From: an uncultured Opitutia bacterium
GTDB lineage: Bacteria > Verrucomicrobiota > Verrucomicrobiia > Opitutales > Seribacteraceae
Reading direction: 5' to 3'
NCBI GenBank assembly: GCA_937893275.1
Contig: CALBIN010000027.1
Coordinates: 1-49,104 of the forward strand
DNA length: 49,104 nt
Shown: positions 10,252 to 19,649 of the stretch, piece by piece
Numbering within the stretch: the first letter of the stretch is position 1
Layout of the letters: each line of letters starts with the position of its first letter
The notes under the pieces: generated by a model
Told to the model about the DNA's origin: nothing
What the model saw: the letters and a program-made list of their open reading frames with translations, nothing else
Database searches by the model: none
Program-made: the position numbers and the translations under genes

Positions 10252-13200
10252 TTAATTATTTAGTAGCGGCTTAAGGTATGGAGCGGTTGGACTTCCTTTA
10301 ACCTCAACGATTTCTTCGGGTTTTCCAGAAAACAATATTTTGCCTCCATTATCTCCCCCTTTGGGGCCAATTTCAACAAGGTAATCGGCGTTAGCGAGTA
10401 TATCCAAGTTATGTTCTATTACTATTACCGTATGGCCATCGTCCACAAGTCGATGAAGCAAGTGCATTAATTTAACACAGTCTGTAGAATGCAAACCTAT
10501 GCTAGGCTCTTCCAAGATGTAGAGGTTCCCTATATTCAGAGCATTTTGATTGATATTTTTTCGAGTGAGAATTCCTTTAGACATTTCACTTACAAGTTTG
10601 ACACGCTGTGCTTCACCTCCTGAAAGCGTTGGCGAACTCTGGCCCAAAGACAAGTATCCCAATCCTGTCTCTACCATGAGGGCCATCATTGCCTTAAGCT
10701 TAATGTCAAAAGAGAAAAAATCCACAGCTTCGAGAAAAGAGAATTGAAGGATTTCGGCTATATTTTTCCCCTTCCAACGCAAATTCAACATGTCGGGCGA
10801 ATATCGTAGGCCTCCACAGTCTTCACATAGAATATATGCATCCGGCAAAAAATTCATCTCGAGCTTTATCCTCCCGGCTCCTTTACAGGTTTCGCAACGC
10901 CCCCCTTTGACATTAAAGGAAAAAGCTTTTGGCCCGAGACCCCGAACCTGTGCCTCGGGAAGGGAGGACAACAACGAGCGAATACGATCCCAAGCCCCTA
11001 TGTATGTTGCAGGTGACGAACGAGGGGTCTTGCCGATAGGGCTTTGGTCGACTTCGATTACCTTTGCAAATCGATTTCCATTGAGAACCTTGCGAAAGGG
11101 TGCTTTACCGCAAGACTCATAAGGAAAAATTCCTTGGTCGAGTAAAGCTCGGCTCGTTAAAACAGGTTCTCTAGTTTTGACAGCCTGAGCAACTGCAGGC
11201 TTAATCAAGCCCCGAGCAAGAGTTGATTTGCCTGCTCCTGAAACACCGCACAAGGCAATCAGCCGATTAACTGGAAGCCATACATCTATATTTTTAATAT
11301 TTCGTATGTTCGCTCCTATGATGCCAAACCAGTCTTGTGAAATTTTGCGTGAACGAGAATTTGGTTTATCTCGTGGCATTTCGCGAGATTGACGACCCAA
11401 TGATTGCGATAAGCCTTCCCTAAGAAATTTTGCAGTCGAAGATTTCTTGGAATTCAATACTTCTTCAGGTTTTCCACTTGCAAGTAGCCAACCGCCGGAT
11501 TCTCCGGCCCCGGGTCCAAGATCTATAATGTGATCAGCCCTAAGCATCGTCTCTTCGTCATGTTCAACGACGAGAAGAGTATTACCTTTGGCTTTAAGAA
11601 CTTCCAAAGATTCAAGGAGACGTTGATTGTCCTTGGCGTGAAGACCAATTGAAGGTTCATCCAGAACATAAAGAGCCCCGGAGAGGTTTGAGCCGAGTTG
11701 AGATGCCAGCCTAATACGTTGAGCTTCACCACCCGAAAGAGTTGTGGTTGCTCGATCCAAGCTTAGGTAATCGAGTCCTACCGACTCCATAAATGCGAGG
11801 CGTTCACGAATCTCCGGTAAAATCATTTCCGCAATCGCCTTACCTCTGTCATCAAATTCAAGCCTGTTCAGCATCCATAAAAGTTTAGGAGGAGTAAGCC
11901 GAAGTAGGTCAGGTAAATTTGTAATCTGATCATCACTAAGACGAATGAAAACGGATCGAGAAAGTTCAGCTATGCGATCCCCGTTGCATGAGACACAAAC
12001 GTCACCATCGTAAAGTTTTCCCAAACCAGAACCGACAGAAAGGCCACTCTTTAATCGATTATCGATTCGTCCATAACCACGGCAAACCGGGCACCATCCA
12101 CGAGGGGAATTCCAGGAAAAAAGCTTAGGTTGAAGTTGAGGAAATGCCTCACCAGTGTTCAAGTCTACACGAGCAGTAGAAAGCCAAACGGCCTCACTTA
12201 AATTGCTGCAAAAAAGATATGCACTGCCCTTGCCGACCGAAAGGGCTTCCTCTAAAGAACTTCTAAGAAAATCAGTGTCGCTTCTTGTAATTTGCCTCAC
12301 GACTAAGTCAACATCATGCTCGGCATAACGGCTAAGCCCCTCAAATCCTTCCGCTGAAACCATTGACCCATTACAACGCAGAAGTTCGTACCCTTTTGAT
12401 GCGGCCCATGTAGCCAATGGTCTGTGATGACCCTTACGCCCACGAACAAGAGGTGAGCAAAGATAAAGAAATTCTTTATATTTATTCTTTTTTAAATTTC
12501 TTCGAGCGGCGGCACTCAGGCGTTTCAATAGAATTTCAACAGAGGAGCTCTCGACAGGCGCCCCGGTTGAGGGACTATGCTGAATGCCGATTCTGGCGAA
12601 AAGAAGTCTGAGATAATGAGCGACTTCCGTAATTGTCCCTACTGTCGATTTTCTGGTTCCTCTAGTAACGCGTTGTTCGATCGCTACAGTGGGAGGAAGG
12701 CTAGAAATTGCATCTACAGCAGGACGCGGCAATTGCTCCACAAATTGACGGGCATAGGAAGACATTGATTCGAGAAATCGTCGTTGCCCTTCTGCAAATA
12801 CAATATCGAAAGCCAAGGAAGATTTACCCGACCCCGAAGGCCCGGTTACTACCGTGAACGCATTCAAGGGAATGTTGAGTGAAAGATTCTTTAAGTTGTG
12901 TTCCCTAGCCCCATCGATCCTCACCGAATCCAATGAGGCATTAGGCCGATATCGTGATTGCTCTTCCGCTAAACAACACATCGGGAGTATTTTGGAAATG
13001 GAATTCTTATTAAAGTAATCAGCCAAAATGTCACCTGTCGAAGTACTAAGTTTCGCGACTTTCCTTGGTAAACCTTGGGCAATAACCTTACCCCCATCAC
13101 CGCCTGCTCCTGGTCCAAGCTCTATGACTTGATCTGCATTTGCAATGATGTCCAACTGATGCTCTATCACTATAAGACTGTGACCGTTTCCAGTGAGTCT

Positions 13201-15801
13201 TTTGATGACCTGCAGTAGGCACGCTACATCATCTCGATGAAGCCCAGTGGTAGGCTCATCTACCAGAAGGAGGGAAGGTTTGTCCCCAATTCCTATTTTG
13301 GTAATGTACTTGGCCAATTTCAGGCGTTGAGACTCTCCTCCTGAAAGCGTGGAGAGGGGCTGACCGAGCGATAAGTAACCAAGACCTACTTCTGCAACCG
13401 TACTAAGATTTCGAGCAGCACGGGGAATACGAGAAAATTGCTCGATTGCCTCTGTAACCGAAAGGCTTAGAATCTGGGTCACATCAAGACCATCTAGCCG
13501 AATCGACAGAATTTCATCTTTAAAGCGCCGCCCCTCACAAGCCGGACAAGGAGTAAAAACATCTGCGAGAAATTGCATTTCAATTCGTTCATAACCAAGG
13601 CCTTCACATTCCTCGCATCGACCGTCTTTTGAATTGAAAGAAAAGTGAGAGGCGGAAAGACCCGCCCGGCGGGCGTCGTCAGTACGAGCAAAGGCAGAGC
13701 GAATAGGATTCCACGCATCCACGAAAAGAACAGGGTTCGATCGAGGAGTCTTTCCGATGGGCGTTTGATCAATCGTGACTATTTCGGCAAAATCGACATC
13801 TGCGCAAATATGGTCGATTATGGCCGAATTTTCCATAGGATTACCCAAAGGAGCAAGCAGGCCTTCTCTAATAATGTTAAGAAGAGTTGACTTTCCCGAA
13901 CCCGACACGCCCGCAAGAACGACAAAGCAACCTATTGGAATGTCTAAATCTAGTTTGCAAATGTTATTACTAGATGCACCTCGGATTCGGAGAAGTGATT
14001 GTTGCTTTAGAATTTTCTTGTTGCGAACGGATCGCAGAAGATCGATGGACTTTCGCCCCGAAAGGTAAGCCCCTGTGATGGATTTCTTGTCCTCCTCCAG
14101 TTTTGCCACAGAACCGCGAAAAGTAACTCGCCCGCCTTTTGCTCCCGGAGAAGGGCCGATTTCAATGACTTGATCGGCAGCTCGAATGATTCGCTCGTCA
14201 TGTTCGACAACACAAACAGCATTCCCTTGGACGGCAAGCTCTCTCAGAATTCCAATTAATCGGTCCACGTCCTTTGCATGCAAGCCGATAGATGGTTCAT
14301 CTAGAGCAAAAAGAGTCTCAGTGAGGGAAGCACCTAGACAGGCCGTTAAGTTAACTCGTTGCATTTCACCTCCACTCAAGGTCTTGGACGCACGGTCTAA
14401 AGATAAATAATTCAGACCAACTTGTTCAAGATATCCGAGGCGGGCGCGAATCCCTTCGAGAGCAAGGTCGGCACGATGGTTTCCGCCGGACTTGGCGTAC
14501 CGTTGGAGGTCTGCGTCAAGTTTCGCAATAGGCATGGCGTAAAGGTCGGGTAGCGTGTTTCCCCGCCAGTGCCAGAGAAGAGATGCCGCGCTGAGGCGAG
14601 CACCTTCGCAGTCCGGACAAGAAACATAACTCCTGTACTTTGACAGAAAAACGCGCACATGCATCTTGTAGGTTTTTGACTCGAGCCAACGGAAAAACCT
14701 GCGTAGGCCATACCACATCCGCGCATCTTCCACATAGTCATCCTCGCCATTGAGGATGAAGGCTTTCTCGGTCTCTGAAAGGAAGGACCAGGGCGCCTCG
14801 AGGGGGAAACCGCGTTTGCGGGCAACCCGAATAAGATCTTGCTGCGACCGACCATAAACCTCGCCTCGAAATGCACGAATCGCACCCTCGACTATAGACA
14901 GTGAATGGTCGGGGATAACTCGGCGATAATCGATTTCGATGATTCGGCCAAACCCTTTGCAGCGGGGACAGGCGCCCAAGGGAGAATTAAATGAAAAAAG
15001 CGAAGGAGAAGACGGTGCAAAAGAAACCCCATTAACGGGGGATCTAAGACCTTCAAATCGTGAACACAAGGGTTTCCCTTTGTCGTTAAAGAGAACGAAT
15101 TCACCGTTACCTAGTGTTAAGGCCGTGGACACGGCATCGGCAATCCGTTTGCGGTTATCAGGGAGAATAGTAATTTTCTCTAACCCGACAAGCAACTCGC
15201 CTGCAGACCAGTTCGCATCCAGCAACTCTTCAATACGGCAGAAAGAATTCTTTTCGGATGCTCGTACATAGCCTGCCTGAATCAGAGCACCTAGAAATTC
15301 TTTTGCGGGAAAAGCGTCCGGACGAAGGGAACGGAAGCCAAATACTAAACATTTTCCTGCAAACTCTTTTAAAACTCCTCGGGTGAGGGAGGTGGAAGTT
15401 TCTTCTCGTAAGAGTTTGCCTGAAGAAGGATCCAGCAATTTGGCAACGCTCGGGAACCACACCTTAAAATAGTCACACAATTCGGTCATCGTTCCTACCG
15501 TGGAGCGAGAATTTCGAACGGAATTGCGCTGTTCAACCACAATGGAGGGGCGAATGTTTTCTACGGCGTCGACCTTAGGTCGTGGCATCGTTTCCAGAAA
15601 TTGACGAACATAAGGATTAAAAGTCTCGACATAGCGTCGTTGTCCTTCCGCATGCAAGACCTCGAACAGTAAGGAGGATTTGCCAGCTCCACTTAGCCCA
15701 GTGATTACGGTTACCTTACCGGGCATCAAGTCGAGATTAACGCCTTTTAAATTGTTTTGGCGTGCCCCACGGACACGAATTGGTTTGGTATGTCGCTTCA
15801 C
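10252..15801 (-). CDS. uvrA: Double-length UvrA (two complete UvrA units, four ABC ATPase domains)
   Basis: Damage-recognition ATPase of nucleotide excision repair, at 1849 residues about twice the usual 940. Residues 1 to about 950 form one UvrA and about 955-1849 a second. Walker A motifs are [27 protein letters not shown] and GVSGAGKST, and four LSGGE signatures follow. The CxxC pairs of the zinc-finger insertion in the second ATPase of each half are intact (CEECEG/CPACEG and CETCKG/CEDCGG). The classical first zinc finger has only its second CxxC in both halves. The last Walker B reads ILEEP instead of LDEP. The start is GTG, with GGGAG upstream; no in-frame ATG precedes it. Long UvrA is known in chlamydiae, which supports a PVC origin. 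A canonical UvrA works as a homodimer; this chain may be a built-in dimer (inference). Confidence 0.95.
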   Translation of the reverse strand: MKRHTKPIRVRGARQNNLKGVNLDLMPGKVTVITGLSGAGKSSLLFEVLHAEGQRRYVETFNPYVRQFLETMPRPKVDAVENIRPSIVVEQRNSVRNSRSTVGTMTELCDYFKVWFPSVAKLLDPSSGKLLREETSTSLTRGVLKEFAGKCLVFGFRSLRPDAFPAKEFLGALIQAGYVRASEKNSFCRIEELLDANWSAGELLVGLEKITILPDNRKRIADAVSTALTLGNGEFVLFNDKGKPLCSRFEGLRSPVNGVSFAPSSPSLFSFNSPLGACPRCKGFGRIIEIDYRRVIPDHSLSIVEGAIRAFRGEVYGRSQQDLIRVARKRGFPLEAPWSFLSETEKAFILNGEDDYVEDARMWYGLRRFFRWLESKTYKMHVRVFLSKYRSYVSCPDCEGARLSAASLLWHWRGNTLPDLYAMPIAKLDADLQRYAKSGGNHRADLALEGIRARLGYLEQVGLNYLSLDRASKTLSGGEMQRVNLTACLGASLTETLFALDEPSIGLHAKDVDRLIGILRELAVQGNAVCVVEHDERIIRAADQVIEIGPSPGAKGGRVTFRGSVAKLEEDKKSITGAYLSGRKSIDLLRSVRNKKILKQQSLLRIRGASSNNICKLDLDIPIGCFVVLAGVSGSGKSTLLNIIREGLLAPLGNPMENSAIIDHICADVDFAEIVTIDQTPIGKTPRSNPVLFVDAWNPIRSAFARTDDARRAGLSASHFSFNSKDGRCEECEGLGYERIEMQFLADVFTPCPACEGRRFKDEILSIRLDGLDVTQILSLSVTEAIEQFSRIPRAARNLSTVAEVGLGYLSLGQPLSTLSGGESQRLKLAKYITKIGIGDKPSLLLVDEPTTGLHRDDVACLLQVIKRLTGNGHSLIVIEHQLDIIANADQVIELGPGAGGDGGKVIAQGLPRKVAKLSTSTGDILADYFNKNSISKILPMCCLAEEQSRYRPNASLDSVRIDGAREHNLKNLSLNIPLNAFTVVTGPSGSGKSSLAFDIVFAEGQRRFLESMSSYARQFVEQLPRPAVDAISSLPPTVAIEQRVTRGTRKSTVGTITEVAHYLRLLFARIGIQHSPSTGAPVESSSVEILLKRLSAAARRNLKKNKYKEFLYLCSPLVRGRKGHHRPLATWAASKGYELLRCNGSMVSAEGFEGLSRYAEHDVDLVVRQITRSDTDFLRSSLEEALSVGKGSAYLFCSNLSEAVWLSTARVDLNTGEAFPQLQPKLFSWNSPRGWCPVCRGYGRIDNRLKSGLSVGSGLGKLYDGDVCVSCNGDRIAELSRSVFIRLSDDQITNLPDLLRLTPPKLLWMLNRLEFDDRGKAIAEMILPEIRERLAFMESVGLDYLSLDRATTTLSGGEAQRIRLASQLGSNLSGALYVLDEPSIGLHAKDNQRLLESLEVLKAKGNTLLVVEHDEETMLRADHIIDLGPGAGESGGWLLASGKPEEVLNSKKSSTAKFLREGLSQSLGRQSREMPRDKPNSRSRKISQDWFGIIGANIRNIKNIDVWLPVNRLIALCGVSGAGKSTLARGLIKPAVAQAVKTREPVLTSRALLDQGIFPYESCGKAPFRKVLNGNRFAKVIEVDQSPIGKTPRSSPATYIGAWDRIRSLLSSLPEAQVRGLGPKAFSFNVKGGRCETCKGAGRIKLEMNFLPDAYILCEDCGGLRYSPDMLNLRWKGKNIAEILQFSFLEAVDFFSFDIKLKAMMALMVETGLGYLSLGQSSPTLSGGEAQRVKLVSEMSKGILTRKNINQNALNIGNLYILEEPSIGLHSTDCVKLMHLLHRLVDDGHTVIVIEHNLDILANADYLVEIGPKGGDNGGKILFSGKPEEIVEVKGSPTAPYLKPLLNN

Positions 15802-15883
15802 AAAGAAAATGCTCCCACGCTACCTTCAATTAACGGTAACCCAAACCATTCCAAGAAGTAATGCGTATAAAACTTGGAGTGGA

Positions 15884-15960
<77 letters not shown>

Positions 15961-16122
15961 TAAGTCTAAGAACAGAACATACTGGAGATTTCATTTGCTA
16001 CGGCAAGACGAAACATTTTTGTCAGACTAAAAATGAGTCGATAGACGATCGAATTATAGCGAAGATTTGACTTTATGTAGAAAAAAGCTTTGATAGAGCC
16101 TTTTCAATAAACCCTACGACCC

Positions 16123-16278
16123 ATGAAACCGACATATAATCCGTCTAAAGTGCGCCGAGCCCGTAAGTGCGGGTTTCGCAAACGAAACAGTACGAGCGCG
16201 GGCCGAAACATCCTGAGGAATCGTCGACGTAAAGGACGTAAGCGTTTAACTGCTTCTGTAGCACGTCGCTTCCGTTAG
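16123..16278 (+). CDS. rpmH: 50S ribosomal protein L34
   Basis: A 51-residue, highly basic protein starting [21 protein letters not shown] and ending [10 protein letters not shown]. It carries the L34 signature (TYNPS, then a RRRKGRKRL stretch). The usual bacterial length is 44-50. It begins the classic rpmH-rnpA-yidC order on the + strand. In many bacteria dnaA lies just upstream in the opposite direction, but here the upstream neighbour is tRNA-Glu and no dnaA is present. The 162-base gap from 15961 to 16122 is AT-rich; a TTGACT at 16067-16072 could be a -35 element, but no convincing -10 follows it. Confidence 0.95.
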   Translation: MKPTYNPSKVRRARKCGFRKRNSTSAGRNILRNRRRKGRKRLTASVARRFR

Positions 16279-16286
16279 ATGTTGCT

Positions 16287-16670
16287 ATTTTAAGGCAAAA
16301 GTCAGTCAACAGTTGCGGTTTCGGCTTCAAGTCTAAAAGCCGCATTCACAAGCGTGAGGAATTTCAAACCGTTAAACAGAAAGGAAAGCGTGTACGCACT
16401 AATCATTTCTTGGCGCAAGTGCTTATTGACGAAGAAAGGCCAACGACTGAAAGAAGGATCGGAATAATTGCAACAAGACGACTAGGAAACGCCGTCAAGC
16501 GCAACCGAGCCAAAAGAGTCTTTAGAGAGTTGTTTAGGAATCATAAAGAAAATCTGCCCAAGAGATGCGATTTGGTGGTAATTCCGCACTCAACTTTTTT
16601 TTCGCAATCCTATTCGACATTGGAGATGGACTTTCTGCATACATGCAAACGCTTTAAAACAGATAGATGA
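16287..16670 (+). CDS. rnpA: Ribonuclease P protein component, start codon uncertain
   Basis: Basic protein subunit of RNase P, which with the catalytic RNA trims tRNA 5' leaders. The central signature RRLGNAVKRNRAKRVFRELFR is the RnpA RNR motif. Upstream sequence (HKREEFQTVKQKGKRVRTNHFL) is also clearly RnpA, so the in-frame TTG at 16410 is too late. That frame opens at 16242 after a TAA, yet contains no ATG, GTG or TTG before 16410. The only likely start upstream of the conserved region is ATT at 16287. An ATG at 16279, overlapping the rpmH stop, is in another frame and terminates after four codons (MLLF). The coordinates given use ATT. The stop overlaps the yidC ATG (ATGA), so coupling downstream is intact. 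Confidence 0.85.
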   Translation: MLRQKSVNSCGFGFKSKSRIHKREEFQTVKQKGKRVRTNHFLAQVLIDEERPTTERRIGIIATRRLGNAVKRNRAKRVFRELFRNHKENLPKRCDLVVIPHSTFFSQSYSTLEMDFLHTCKRFKTDR

Positions 16671-18763
16671 AAAACTACCTCATTGGCTTCAGCCTATTGC
16701 TTTTCGCCACCTACCTTTATGTGGAACAAGCGAAAGTACAGCAGAAAAACGCGGAAGAAAAGCAGTTGCATGATACGAGCTTAAGACCATATCCACGCGA
16801 TAGTAACTATACAGCCCCTACCATAACTGATGTCGCGGCCGGCAAAATGCGGCCAGACGTCAACGCAACTTCTATTTCTACGAAGATTCCTCACCAGCTT
16901 AAAACATACCCTGGACTTGTCAGCAAAAATTCTTCTTTTGAATTCACTACTCTAGGCGGTGCTATCAGTGCGGTACATTTGGAAGAGGCAGGACGCCTCA
17001 AAAAAAGATATGACATGACATTCCCTACGAATGAAAATGGCCAAGGCATTGACGGTAATGCATTTAGCATGTCGTTCGAGGACCATGATGGCACTCCTCT
17101 GGGCAACCCATTACCAGGCTACGATTCTAGAGCTTACGAAATCGGCAGGGAAGATTTGAATTCCGAGATAACCTTCGTAAATCGCTCGGACAACTTTGAG
17201 ATTCGTCGCGAATATTTTCGAGAAACAAACGAAACCTATTTGATTAGGCATAGAACAACCGTAATTAACAAAGGAGACTCCAGCCTAAAGCTCGATAGGA
17301 TTAGGTTCGGTATAGGTTCAGCATTTCCTATACCCCGAAAATTTAATTTCATCGACCAGGCTGAGTCTTACATGCATGTCGGCTACTTCAATTCGGGAAA
17401 CCCTCAAGAGGCTGGTTGGGGGTGCGCCAAATGCAGTGGTCGCATTGATGGGGAAACCGAAGAGTTTTTTCAGGTTAACGAAATGGGTGACTACGACCGT
17501 CTTCACGAGGGAAAGAAATTATCCGAAGCCAAATGGGCTTCAGTTAACAATCAGTTTTTCGTTAGCATTCTTCGGCCTAAGGACGAAAAGGATGCCGTTG
17601 TTCGAGGAATGCCAATTGAGCGTGGCACGGACGGCAACGCCAGCAATCGGGAACAAGGAGTAACGGGATCCATTTCAATTCCTTTCGGCGAGATTCCTCC
17701 CGGAGAGAGCAGAAGCGTCGAGTGCTTCTACTATGCGGGGCCAAAAGATTATATGATACTCTCCTCATTGGGAATGGAACAGGACAAGGTTATGCAGTTT
17801 AACCCATTTGAGTGGGTTTCTGGGCCGATGAACTGGCTTCTAAACAAGTTGCAAGGCATTCTAGGCAACTTCGGCCTAGCGATTATTTTCCTGACAATCA
17901 TCCTTAAATTGGTGCTGTGGCCCCTTACGGCAAAAGCTACACGCTCCCAGAAAAGAATGCAGGCGTTGCAGGAGCCAATGGCAAAACTCCGAGAAAAACA
18001 CAAAAATGATTCACAGAAAATGAATCAGGAAATGATGAAGTTTTACAAGGAGCAAGGGGTCAACCCATTTGCGGGGTGTTGGCCTATTCTAGTTCAAATG
18101 CCTATATTCTTGGGAATGTTTTATATGCTTAGGTCGGCTGCTGAATTGTACGGGCAAAGTTTTCTATGGGTAAGTGACCTTTCCGAGCAAGACAACATCA
18201 CAGACATCGCGGGGTTTTCGATAAATGCTCTGCCCTTTGTAATGTTGGCCACACAGTGGTTTCAAATGAAGCTTACACCCATGCAACTTGGTCCTGACGC
18301 CAGTGATTCTCAGCGTATCAACGCGAAAATGATGCGAATGATGCCGTTCATGTTCCTCGTGTTTTTGTATTTCTTTTCTTCCGCACTGGTTCTGTATTGG
18401 ACAGTGCAGAATACGATGAGCATCTTCCAGACACTCATTACGAAGAAGGGAAAATCTCCGAAGGAAATTGAAACCGAAAGAAGTCTTTTAGCGAAAGATG
18501 AAGCTAAGGTCGGTCAGAAAAAACCTGATGCCGATTTCATCGAGGAAGAGGAAAGGCAACATCGCCAAGTGCTCGGTTTAAAGTTGCGCGGAAAGCTAAA
18601 CAAAAAACAAATCGATGAAATTTATCGGGGGCGAATGGAGAAGTATCATCCCGACAAATTACGTAACCTTGGAGCCAAACGCCAGGATGAAGCCATGCAG
18701 AAAAAAGAACGGCTGGAAGCTGCCTATGAATTTCTCTTGAAGAAACTTGCCAACAAATCTTGA
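16667..18763 (+). CDS. yidC: YidC membrane protein insertase with C-terminal J-domain
   Basis: Inner-membrane insertase that folds and inserts membrane proteins alone or with SecYEG. An N-terminal membrane segment (about 4-20) leads to the large periplasmic beta domain of Gram-negative YidC. The Oxa1-like core (about 375-600) follows, with GNFGLAIIFLTIILKLVLWPL, a cytoplasmic hairpin (KNDSQKMNQEMMKFYKEQGVN) and four further helices. Unusually, after a linker the last 70 residues form a J-domain: VLGLKLRGKLNKKQIDEIYR, then the HPD motif at residues 661-663 (KYHPDK), then a helix ending LEAAYEFLLKK. The standard length is about 550-620 residues; this has 698. The start overlaps the rnpA stop by four bases. 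The tail would lie in the cytoplasm, so it could recruit DnaK (inference). Confidence 0.95.
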   Translation: MKNYLIGFSLLLFATYLYVEQAKVQQKNAEEKQLHDTSLRPYPRDSNYTAPTITDVAAGKMRPDVNATSISTKIPHQLKTYPGLVSKNSSFEFTTLGGAISAVHLEEAGRLKKRYDMTFPTNENGQGIDGNAFSMSFEDHDGTPLGNPLPGYDSRAYEIGREDLNSEITFVNRSDNFEIRREYFRETNETYLIRHRTTVINKGDSSLKLDRIRFGIGSAFPIPRKFNFIDQAESYMHVGYFNSGNPQEAGWGCAKCSGRIDGETEEFFQVNEMGDYDRLHEGKKLSEAKWASVNNQFFVSILRPKDEKDAVVRGMPIERGTDGNASNREQGVTGSISIPFGEIPPGESRSVECFYYAGPKDYMILSSLGMEQDKVMQFNPFEWVSGPMNWLLNKLQGILGNFGLAIIFLTIILKLVLWPLTAKATRSQKRMQALQEPMAKLREKHKNDSQKMNQEMMKFYKEQGVNPFAGCWPILVQMPIFLGMFYMLRSAAELYGQSFLWVSDLSEQDNITDIAGFSINALPFVMLATQWFQMKLTPMQLGPDASDSQRINAKMMRMMPFMFLVFLYFFSSALVLYWTVQNTMSIFQTLITKKGKSPKEIETERSLLAKDEAKVGQKKPDADFIEEEERQHRQVLGLKLRGKLNKKQIDEIYRGRMEKYHPDKLRNLGAKRQDEAMQKKERLEAAYEFLLKKLANKS

Positions 18764-18822
18764 GTGTGAAGACCGATTCATCGTAAAAGCCAAGAGACTA
18801 AAATTAATTAAAGACAAAAGAA

Positions 18823-19581
18823 ATGTCCGGGCACAGCAAATGGGCTACAACCAAAAGGCATAAAGCTGCGGTAGACGCCAAACGCGGTAAGATTTTCAGC
18901 GTTATCAGCAAAGAACTTATGCTAACTGCACGTGATGGCGGAGGGGACGCTGAGTTCAACCCACGCCTGCGTACTTTAATTTTAAAGGCCAAGCAGGCCA
19001 ACATGCCGGCAGAAAATGTGGAGCGAGCGATCAAGAAGGGTACGGGTGAACTTGAAGGCACAATAATCGAAGAACTGCTTTACGAAGGCTACGCCCCCGG
19101 AGGAGTTGGCTTAATAATTGAAGTTACGACAGACAACAAAAACAGATCCGCATCAGAAGTCAGGAGTACGCTGGGGAAAGGGGGAGGAAACCTCGCGGGC
19201 ACAGGTGCTCTCTCCTACAATTTCAAGCGCAAAGGCCAATTCTTAATAGCCAAAGACAAAGTCGATGAAGATACGCTCACGGAACTGGCTCTTGAAAACG
19301 ATGCAGATGATATTGTTGCAGAAGAGGAGCATTTCGAAGTTCTTTCCGAAGTGAGCGAATTCGATAAACTGACACAAGCACTGAATGCTGCAGAAATTGA
19401 GGCCGATTCCGCAGAACTCGTCTATCTTCCGGAAAACCTTGTCGCAGTCTCGGACGAAAACATAGCTCGTCAAGTATTGCGCCTAATTGACAACCTCGAC
19501 GATTTGGAAGACGTTAAGGCCGTTCACAGCAATTATGACATAGATAAAGCTTTGCTTGAAGCCTACGCAGCACAAGAATAA
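18823..19581 (+). CDS. yebC: YebC/PmpR family protein
   Basis: Cytoplasmic YebC/TACO1-family protein, 252 residues, full length. The start MSGHSKWATTKRHKAAVDAKRG is nearly invariant in the family. It is followed by the conserved blocks ANMPAENVERAIKKGTGE, YEGYAPGGVGLIIE and the second-domain segment SYNFKRKGQF. Family members have been described both as DNA-binding regulators and as factors that relieve ribosome stalling at polyproline stretches; the sequence does not distinguish these. It lies 59 bases after yidC on the same strand and may share its transcript. Confidence 0.95.
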   Translation: MSGHSKWATTKRHKAAVDAKRGKIFSVISKELMLTARDGGGDAEFNPRLRTLILKAKQANMPAENVERAIKKGTGELEGTIIEELLYEGYAPGGVGLIIEVTTDNKNRSASEVRSTLGKGGGNLAGTGALSYNFKRKGQFLIAKDKVDEDTLTELALENDADDIVAEEEHFEVLSEVSEFDKLTQALNAAEIEADSAELVYLPENLVAVSDENIARQVLRLIDNLDDLEDVKAVHSNYDIDKALLEAYAAQE

Positions 19582-19649
19582 AGAATTCATTATTTTGTGC
19601 TGAAATGAAGTTAAGCGCAGGCAGCTAAAACAATGAATTTTCCCATAAA

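Noticed and set aside
15961-16122. Possible replication origin beside rpmH
   Set aside because: rpmH often neighbours dnaA and oriC, but there is no dnaA gene and I see no TTATCCACA-type DnaA boxes or AT-rich repeat cluster here.
19582-19649. SAM riboswitch or structured leader ahead of metX
   Set aside because: AATTCATT and AATGAATT can pair across the gap, but no SAM-I or SAM-II consensus is present and the stem is weak and interrupted.
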